A stretch of 64,000 bases of DNA from Elephas maximus indicus (lineage: Eukaryota > Chordata > Mammalia > Proboscidea > Elephantidae). The DNA lies in the NCBI RefSeq assembly GCF_024166365.1, contig NC_064822.1, positions 110,294,823 through 110,358,822 on the forward strand. Reading direction: 5' to 3'. The notes beneath the pieces were generated by a model. That model made no database searches and was not told where the DNA came from. It saw only the letters and a list, made by a program, of their open reading frames with translations. The position numbers were made by a program, and so were the translations under genes. Positions within the stretch are counted from its first letter, which is position 1. Each line of letters starts with the position of its first letter. Of this stretch, positions 56,899-64,000 are shown one piece after another.

Positions 56899-56908
56899 CT
56901 AAAAATAG
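56899..56908. promoter_or_regulatory. MEF2-consensus sequence CTAAAAATAG
   Basis: This is a perfect match to the MEF2 core CTA(A/T)4TAG, next to a GC-rich block and an ETS-like CCGGAA (56893-56898 on the plus strand reads TTCCGG followed by AG). A match alone occurs by chance at appreciable frequency in 64 kb. The GC-rich neighbour makes it worth noting. Confidence 0.3.
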
Positions 56909-57197
56909 AATCTTCCACAAACCATTCTGCCTCATTGTCTCAGTTCTTCAGAATCTGCCTGGGGTGGGGGTGGGTGGACAGAAACTGAACTGCATTGTTT
57001 CTTTTCCTCTCGCCCAGGTTTGCCTGCTATAGCTACACCTCACGGGCTGTGTGGACAGAAATGATGGAGACTGAGGAAGCCTCTAGGGAACAGAAGAGGT
57101 TTTCTAGTCCATACCCTGCCTCCAGAATGCCATCCTCATCTCCCGCTCCTACACATTCGCTAGATACCTTCAGTTATCCATTCCTGATCTAGTATTA

Positions 57198-57364
57198 AGG
57201 AAACCTTGGTGGCCTAGTGGTTAAGAGTTCTGCTGCTAACCAAACGTTGGCAGTTCGAATCCACTAGGCTCTCCCAGGAAACCCTGTGAGGCAGTTCTAC
57301 TCTGTTCTGTAGGGTCGCTATGAGTCGGAATCCACTCGATGGCAATGGAGTTGGTTTTGGTTTG
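57198..57364 (+). mobile_element. AfroSINE, full length, perfect target duplication
   Basis: The 12-bp direct repeat 'gatctagtatta' lies at 57186-57197 and 57365-57376. Body 'gggtcgctatgagtcggaat'. Confidence 0.97.
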
Positions 57365-57469
57365 GATCTAGTATTAGTTGCTGCGTAAGCTGAATGTAAG
57401 AATTCCTTCATTCTGCTGCCATAGCCTATTTACTCAACAAGACGGGGTCAAATGTGCTGTTAGTCTCAA

Positions 57470-57575
57470 CAAAACAAAACAAAAAACAAAACAAAACAAA
57501 CTTGTTGCCGTCGAGTCCATTCTGACCCATAACGACCACATAGGACAGGGCAGAACTGCCTCATAGGGTTGTTAG
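57470..57575 (-). mobile_element. AfroSINE, reverse, 5'-truncated
   Basis: A (CAAAA)n-rich tail, 'cttgttgccgtcgagtccat', and the body to 'gcctcatagggttg'. The tRNA head is absent. Confidence 0.9.
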
Positions 57576-58157
57576 TCTCTTAGGCTCTTTGAATGAAATA
57601 ATCTCAGATCCTCTGCCCTCTCTCCGGTTATGATTTTCCTCAAATCCTACTCATTAGCCTTTGCTGTTTTGCAATTTATTAGGCAACCAAGTAATACAAT
57701 ATAGGAAATGCCTGTGTGTGTGCCTTTTCCCCCTTCCATTCTACTAACATTTTCTTGAGGGAAGAACATGTCTAAGATGCCCTGTATCCCATCCTGCCTG
57801 ATAGAGCACTGTAGGTGCTCAAGTCCTGTTCGTTAACCTGAAACATTCCCCGCACAAATGAAATATGACTCTTAATTACCTATAAAAACATGCCATGGTT
57901 TTAAAAATATTTTTATTTGTATTATTTTCTGCCAGCAGAAAATCCTGTAAATATTTTGGAATAACCAAGAGGAGGGACCCTGAATGCCACTCTTCTCCCT
58001 TTCCTATGAAGATACAAAGTCTGAGCTAGACTGAGAATCTGGATTTAAGGGGGAGGCTCTGAGTGGATCTCCTCAGATGAGGCCTCAAGAAGAAAAAAAA
58101 TAAGACTCTGGTATTGTGGACCATTTCCTGAAATTTAATTGGGAAAATATGGTTGGG

Positions 58158-58302
58158 AGTTCCTGGATGGTGCAAAGTTTTAATGGACTTGGCTGCTAAC
58201 CTAAAGGTTGTGGGTTCGAGTCTACCCAGAGGTGCTTGGAAGTAAGACCTGGAAATCTGCTTCTGAAAAATCAGCCATTGAAAACCCTATGGCGCATAGC
58301 TG
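58158..58302 (+). mobile_element. AfroSINE, long form, 3'-incomplete
   Basis: 'gagttcctggatggtgcaaa', B-box 'ggttgtgggttcgagtctac', middle 'agacctggaaatctgcttct'. It stops at 'accctatggcgcatag' without the tail. Confidence 0.87.
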
Positions 58303-58574
58303 GAATCTTCTCCACAGCAACTGGCCAAATAGGGATGAGCTGAGGCTCAAAGAGAATCCCACCGTGGGTTGCACCAAGGTTTCAGAGCCTAAAAGGCTTT
58401 CACCTTCCTCACTTAGCTTGAGCTCTTTGAGAATATTCCAGCAGTATCTCTTGGTCCTCACACTTGATCATCCTTTAATCCTCTAACTGCCCTTGGCAAT
58501 GTCAATGCCTGGAGAAAATGAAGTCTTTGCCCAGTTGACCGCTGTTCATCTTAGGTATTCTAATACCCACATAG

Positions 58575-58715
58575 CAAAGAAACTGATGTGCAGAGAAATG
58601 AAGTGCCGTGGCTAAGGCCTTTCTCTGTGCATGCAGTTTGTGAGAGCATCAGGACGCAGATTCCAAGTCTCTCCATCCAGTCTTCCTTCCACTGTACCAT
58701 TCTGCCTTTCTTCCA
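58575..58715 (-). mobile_element. MIR SINE, reverse
   Basis: 'agaaactgatgtgcagagaa', 'atgaagtgccgtggctaagg' and 'catcaggacgcagattccaa' follow the antisense MIR. Confidence 0.75.
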
Positions 58716-58857
58716 CTGAACTCAGGGGTTTGGAGGGCCAGAGAACAGGAGCTAGATGTTGTGGGCAGTACATCTTCCGTTGAGAAGAGGTGGGAATTAG
58801 GCTCTTCTGTGAAGCCACTGCTGTCAGAGTAAGTGCTGTTGTGATGATGCAGAAAGC
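58649..58857 (-). other. Candidate minus-strand terminal exon overlapping a MIR
   Basis: A good acceptor, TTTTTAATTCCCCACTGCAG, precedes base 58857 on the minus strand. In the frame starting two bases in, 68 codons are open and end in TGA at 58649-58651. The first part is Ser/Thr rich with 'HNSTYSDSSGFTEE', a composition typical of phosphorylated tails. The last approximately 20 codons come from the MIR. Two other frames are also open, and an equally plausible donor (CAGA|GTAAGT at 58827-58836) exists on the plus strand. I cannot name a protein. Confidence 0.22.
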
Positions 58858-59209
58858 CTGCAGTGGGGAATTAAAAAGAAACACACCATGAGTTTTCAAG
58901 ACAAGTTTGGGTACTGGGGTTGAAGAAATATTCCTTCTAAAAGTAATATTTAAAATTATCGGGGGCAGCAACATCAGAGTCATGTGACTTGGGGTTTCTG
59001 CTCTTCTCACCACAAGGTGAGAAGGAAATGAAGAGTTTACCTCTTGTGCTTTTATACCTGGATTGTTGAGACTGCTGGAGAAAATCACAAAACCACTGCC
59101 AATCCGTGTTCCGCACATTGAGCAGAGCCTTAGCACTAGTCACATGCAGTTCTATTAATACATGTTCCTATTAATAAATATTTCTCATGCCCTTTTCCCA
59201 CAGTGGCCA

Positions 59210-59940
59210 TCTCAAATCTTTACTATTCTCAAATTCCCTGCCCCACACTTTTTAGAGATGATCCTACAGCAGAAAGACAGGAACTGATCTGCAGATATTT
59301 CTTTGACTTTCTTTCTCTCCTGGTGACAGATATAACTATATTCATACCTATCCGTCCTCCTTTTCCCTCATCTCAGACAAAGATTTGTACTTCTGGTTCA
59401 TGGGTAACCTCTCCAAAAGTGCTTTGGATCTCAGTTCATCTCAGTTCTCCAGTGGCCTCACACCATTATTATCCCTTACCTGCTAAATCATCACCTCTCC
59501 CTCACTATCGATTCTTTCCCTTCAGCAAACATTCATGTGCTTGCATCTTCTGCATCCTAGAAAACACATGCCCTAGAGTGTCTTGACCCATTTACCTACT
59601 TTCTTCTCATCACTTCCTATTCTTTTCTTACTTCAGTATTTTAAAGCCCTGTCATGCAAATACAAATACTCTTATCAAAGCTATTGATGATTAAAAAAAA
59701 AAAAAAAAAACTAGTGCCTAGTTGCAAATCCAGTGGTCTCTTTGCATTCTCTTTCCTACTGGATATTTTATGGCATATGTTCCTGAAGATTACAGTATTT
59801 TTGGAACAATCTTTACTTGGCTTCTATTTACTGCTTACTTTTTCCAAACAATATGGCTGCTCCTTTATGGATATTTTTTCCTTGATTTACCTTAAATAGT
59901 AATGTTCCTAAGGATTCCTTTTATATCTTGGCTTCTTACT
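59210..59940 (+). mobile_element. L2/CR1-type LINE fragment, RT region
   Basis: 'actcttatcaaagctattga', 'gcaaatccagtggtctcttt' and 'acttggcttctatttactgc' follow the L2 ORF2 RT region in order as I recall it, the area leading to the 'DLSAAFDTVDH'-type motif. It is heavily decayed. A poly(A) run lies at 59694-59710. The 127-codon plus frame at 59203-59586 lies in the upstream part and has no clear domain. Confidence 0.6.
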
Positions 59941-59943
59941 ATG

Positions 59944-60467
59944 TGTCAGGGATTGAATTGTGTCCCCCCAAAATATGTGTCAACTTGGTTAGGCTATGAT
60001 TCCCAGTAGAGTGTGGTTGTCCTCCATTTTGTGATTTTCCTATGTGTTAGAGATCATAATCTCTGCCCGTGGTTAAACAGGATTAGGGTGGGATGTTGCA
60101 CCCTTGCTCAGGTCACATCCCTGAACCAATATAAAGGAGGTTTCCCTGGGATGTGGGCTGTACCACCTTTTATCTTACAAGAGATAAAAGGAAAGGGAAG
60201 CAAGCAGATAATGGGGACCTCATACCACCAAGAAAGAAGTGCTGGAACAGAGCACGCCCTTTAGACCTGGGGTTCCTGTGAAGAAAACCTCCTAGACCGG
60301 GGAAGATTGATGAGAAGGCCCTTCCTCCAGAGCCAACAGAGAAAGACTTCCCCTGGAACTGACGCCCTGAATTCAGACTTCTAGCTTACTGGACTGTGAG
60401 AAAATAAATTTTTTTGTTAAAGCCATCCACTTGTATTTCTGTTATAGCAGCATAGATGACTAAGATA
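59944..60467 (+). mobile_element. MaLR-type solo LTR, perfect 5-bp target duplication
   Basis: It starts TGTCAGGGATTGAATTGTGT and ends GACTAAGATA. CTATG lies directly on both sides (59939-59943 and 60468-60472). Internal 'gttaggctatgattcccagt', 'aaaggaggtttccctgggat' and 'gtgagaaaataaattttttt' match the other copies. Confidence 0.93.
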
Positions 60468-60599
60468 CTATGCATCTGAGTGAATTATTTTTTCTCATGC
60501 CTTCACCTATTAGGAGTAAGCCTTTTACTCCCAAACAAACAAACAAACAAAAAGAATATCTTTATCCCCAGATTCACATATCCAGCTACGTTATGGAAT

Positions 60600-60735
60600 A
60601 AAAATGTAACTGTGCCCCCAGTATCATCATCTGTAAAATAGAGAATAAAAAAAGGACTTACTTCGTTTAATCAACTGAGTTAGTTTGCTTAGGACAGTGC
60701 TTGATGTGTAATAAACACTATATATGCGTTTCTTA
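60600..60735 (+). mobile_element. MIR SINE, forward, 3' half
   Basis: 'catcatctgtaaaatagaga', 'ggacagtgcttgatgtgtaa' and 'taaacactatatatgcg' match the MIR 3' half. Confidence 0.85.
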
Positions 60736-60807
60736 TTATTGTTAATATTATCACATAGGAAAAATCTTACATCCGGGAGCTGAACTGTAACTACCAGGCT
60801 CACATAA

Positions 60808-60915
60808 AAAAAAAAAAAAAACCCAGTGCCATCGAGTCAATTCTGACTCATAGCGACCCCCACAGGACAGAGTAGAACTGCCCCACAGAGTTTCCAAGGA
60901 GCGCCTGGTAGGTTC
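60808..60915 (-). mobile_element. AfroSINE, reverse, 5'-truncated
   Basis: A16, 'acccagtgccatcgagtcaa', the body, then 'gagcgcctggtaggttcca'. The tRNA head is missing. Confidence 0.92.
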
Positions 60916-62826
60916 CAACAAATCAAAAACAGCGCTTTGAGTTATGCACCATTTGACTAGTTTCCTTCCTTACTCTGTGCTTTGCACCAGACTTTTCACC
61001 CTCTCCTGTCTCTCCCCACGGCCATCAACAGAGTTGACTATAAAATGAAACTTCCCACCTCTAGTATGGTCATTTCACAAATAGAACATGTGCTGGGCTT
61101 TGCTACCTCAGATTTGGTAAAAGAAACAGACAATGACAAGAAATGAAAACCTTCTCCTTGGCCCTGACTCTCATAAATGTGGCAAAGGTCAAACTGTTTG
61201 AATTTCAGAAGCAGAGTGTAAATAGAAAAAGCAGTGAAGTAAAAATTCCTGGGCATGGTGGCAAGTATGAGTAACATGAAGAGTCATTTTATTTTCCCAG
61301 AAAGTTGGAGGAAGATTAAGATCTCTTCCTTGGCAGAGTCTAAATGAGGGAGTGGGAGGGGAAAAAAGCTGATGGATTGGGGCCAAGGCCTCTTTTAACA
61401 AAAAAGGTGCCATTGTGATAATTATAGAAAGGCACTCCCTCATGGAGATGAATTAAAAAAGAAAAAGGAGCTCTCTCCTGGAAGACGAAGGCCCATGAGT
61501 TTTATATGCCAAGCTAAGTAGGCTGGATTCCAACTCCTATTCACTCCCTCAGCTGGGTGTCTTTGTGCAACTCATGGACTGTACAGCTACACACAGGCCC
61601 TTCCTTCTCGGTGCTGCTACCACTTCCTACCCACATCCATACTCCTTCAGCCCTGATAATGAGTAGTAGATCAACACCTGTGACTTGGTACAGTGTTATT
61701 CTGGGAAATAATTAATCTCTTGAAGATAATTACACACTCTGGAGGAGGGAGAGGTGGGATTGCTTCTCAGTAGAGCTGAGTAGAGGAACTTCCTCACTTG
61801 GCTCTGCCTTTGATTGTGGTGACTCTCCCTCTTCCGTATTCACCACACAAGCTTTAATCTTGGCAGTGCTGACTTGTTTTCATAGCTGTCCCCCTTTCTT
61901 GTGACTCCTTAAAGAATGATAAGGGGAATGGGTTGAGAGAAGAGTTCATAGCTTTGTAAAGAGGTGATTAAACAAATGCCTAGAACATTGGGAGGATTTG
62001 GGAACCATTATGACTCTCTGCCTCAGCCAAAAGGCAGTGTCAACGAAGAAGACAGTCTCATTCTTCCAGGTAATCACAGAAGGAAAATCTATAACACCCA
62101 TTTCTCGTTTATTTGAGACTAAGTGCATTTAATTTCTAAAGTTACTGAATTTTATTGAATCTGATAAACTGTCTTTTGTAAGATTCATAATTATTTTTTA
62201 TTCCACTAAGGAGGCAAAACAAGATCATTAAATTGGCTCACACTACCAATTGTAAGACATACGCTGATTTCATAGGTGGTAGAATGTGAAAATATGTGTG
62301 TCTTAGAATCAACAAAATGCAGCATTCCTAACCACAGTCTCTCTCCTACTGTAATGAAATCCCATCACCCAGGCAGAAAATAGAAGCTAGTTACTTGAAA
62401 TGTATACAACTCCTCCTAAAACTGTCTCCCTGGTAATTTGATTCTAACATTTCTGGATACTGACATTTAGCCCAAGATAGGTCAGGCCTGTGTGAGGAAC
62501 TGGTGTCCTGGGCATTGCATAGCTTGCCCGAACATTATATCCATGTAGATCCTATATACAGGCTGCTTTTTTTTTTGCTTGACATATTGGCATTTTTCTT
62601 GTGCGAGGCTGACATCTGCTGGACAAATAATACTTGAGCAAACCTTTGCTCCAGTCAACCCACAGAACCATGAGAAATAATAATTGCTCTTTTAAGCCAC
62701 TACTTTCTGAGTTTACTTCTCTCTTATATAGCAGTAGATAGCTGAGAAAGCAATAGGTAACTAGAAAAGCTTTAAAAGGAAAACAAACAGCAATGCCAAC
62801 GTCACAACCCCAGAGACTGGTGTTAA
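60916..62826. other. No gene seen over 1.9 kb
   Basis: Unassigned sequence, unusually poor in lineage-specific SINEs for this window. Short frames on the minus strand (61038-61277, 61189-61443) have no recognised domain. A weak MIR-like phrase lies at about 61545-61585. Confidence 0.4.
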
Positions 62827-63722
62827 GTTTCCATGTGTTGTTGTTGTTGTTAGGTGCTGTACAGACAGTTCTGACTCATAGTGACCCTATGCACAACAGA
62901 ACAAAACAGTACGCAGTCCTGTGCCATCCTCACAATCACTGTTATGCTTGAGCCCATTGTTGCAGTCACTGTGTCAATCAATCTCACTGAGGATCTTCCT
63001 CTTTTTCGCTGACCTTCTACTTCACCAAGCATGATGTCCTTCTCCAGGGGCTGATCCCTCCTGACAACACGTCCAAAGTATGTGAGATGTAGCCCCGCCA
63101 TCCATTCTTCTAAGGAGCATTCTGGTTGTACTTCTTCCAAGACAGATTTATTCGTTCTTTTGGCAGTCCATGGTATATTCAATATTCTTTGCCAACACCA
63201 CAATTCAAAGGCATCAATTCTTCTTTGGTCTTCCTTATATATTGTCCAACTTTCCCACACATATGAGGGGATTGAAAACACCATGGCTTGGGTCAGGTGC
63301 ACCTTAGTCTTCAGGGTGACATCCTTGCATTTCAACACTTTAAGGAGAGCTCTTGCAGCCGATTTGCCCAACGCAATGTGTCTTTTCATTTCTTGACTGC
63401 TGGTTCCGTGGGTGTTGACTGTGTATCCAATCAAAATGAAACCTTTGACAACCTCAATCTTTTCTCCATTTATCATGATGTTGGTTATTCATCCAGTTGT
63501 GAGGATTTTTGTTTTCTTTTTATGTTGAGGTGTAATCCATACTGAAGGTTATGGTCTTTGATCTTCATCGGTAAGTGCTTCAATTCCTCCTCACTTTTAG
63601 TAATCAAGGTTGTGTCATCTACATAATGCAGGTTGTTAAAGAGTCTTCTTCCATTCCTGATGCCCCGTTCTTCTTCATAGAGTCCAGCACCTAGGATTAT
63701 TTGCTCAGCCTACAGATTGAAT
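62827..63722 (-). mobile_element. RTE LINE 3' part, well preserved
   Basis: The minus-strand copy ends in a (CAA)n tail (plus-strand 'tgttgttgttgttgttaggt' at about 62835) and extends 5' into the RT domain to about 63722. It retains the region just before and including the active-site block, which is damaged. On its 5' side it meets the RTE 5' region in opposite orientation at 63724. Confidence 0.92.
62850..63476 (-). pseudogene. RTE ORF C-terminal region, 208 codons open
   Basis: This is the longest open frame in the window. It reads the post-RT part of the RTE protein: 'EKIEVVKGFILIGYTVNTHG', 'KVHLTQAMVFSIPSYVWESW', 'AFELWCWQRILNIPWTAKR' and 'RSSVRLIDTVTATMGSS', and ends in the shared SINE/RTE tail region. 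The upstream YADD part is broken by a stop and indels near 63500-63600, so no full RT is encoded. The long opening indicates a younger insertion than the other RTE copies here. Confidence 0.88.
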
Positions 63723-63723
63723 C

Positions 63724-64000
63724 CCCCACGTGTCTGTCAGTTTGTCGTACTGTGGAGGTTTGCATGTTGCTGTGATGTTGGAAGCTATGCCACTGGTATT
63801 CAGATACCAGCAAGGTCACCCATGGAGGACAGGTTTCAGCTGAGCTTCCAGACTAAGACAGACTAGGAAGAAGGACCTGACAGCCTACTTCTGAAAAGCA
63901 TTAGCCAGTGAAAACCTTATGAATAGCAGCGGGACATTGTTTGATCTAGTGCTGGAAGATGAGCCCCCCAGGTTGGAAGGCAGTCAAAAGATGACTGGGG
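63724..64000 (+). mobile_element. RTE 5' region, forward, continues past the window
   Basis: 'cacgtgtctgtcagtttgtc', 'gaagctatgccactggtatt', 'caggtttcagctgagcttcc' and 'agatgagccccccaggttgg' form the RTE 5' leader as I recall it. It starts head to head with the minus-strand RTE. Confidence 0.75.

Noticed and set aside
58612..59136. 174-codon minus-strand open frame as a gene
   Set aside because: It overlaps a MIR, crosses the better splice-acceptor candidate at 58857, and has no recognisable domain. A spliced exon in another frame fits the signals better, and even that is weak.

Overview
This is a stretch of mammalian nuclear DNA made almost entirely of interspersed repeats. I found no gene I can name. 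The organism is almost certainly an afrotherian, most likely an elephant. The evidence is about thirty copies of a tRNA-derived SINE (head like 'ccctggtggcgtagtggtta', body 'ctatgagtcggaattgac', tail (CAA)n or 'gggtttggtttt') alongside RTE-type LINE fragments that share the SINE's 3' end. That pairing is the AfroSINE/RTE1 partnership known from elephants, hyraxes and sirenians. Old eutherian repeats (MIR, L2, L1, Tigger1, MaLR) fill much of the rest.

Layout. 1-12.3 kb: a MaLR solo LTR with a perfect target duplication, L2, L1 and RTE fragments, two copies of an unnamed LTR-like family, and SINEs. 12.3-22.7 kb: two diverged tandem copies of one segment (L1 ORF2 joined to an LTR/ERV-like piece). 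Each copy was later struck by different elements, and each often preserves the other's empty insertion site. At 22.80-22.87 kb lies a strong hairpin. 23.2-24.8 kb: an RTE copy that has lost its reverse transcriptase. 24.8-31.6 kb: a decayed gammaretrovirus-like ERV interrupted by a full-length Tigger1, which itself carries a MaLR-type LTR. 32-43.6 kb: SINEs in otherwise unrecognised AT-rich sequence. 43.7-49.4 kb: a two-LTR provirus-like element with a 5-bp target duplication, a leucine-tRNA-like primer site and no recognisable coding capacity, so a non-autonomous ERVL/MaLR-like design. 49.4-56 kb: an RTE copy with an inverted 5' end, SINEs, MIRs and an LTR containing a tandem triplication. 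56-59 kb: the most gene-like stretch, with two weak candidate minus-strand exons and a MEF2-type sequence. 59-64 kb: L2, a MaLR-type LTR with a perfect target duplication, a MIR, a SINE, and a head-to-head RTE at the right edge.

Most open frames here are parts of these mobile elements or chance openings. Their RT, transposase and Pol remnants carry stops, frameshifts, deletions or insertions. The history is one of layered insertion, and its order can be read from nesting, target duplications and empty sites. Family names come from memory of consensus sequences and were not checked by search; identities described as approximate were judged by eye.
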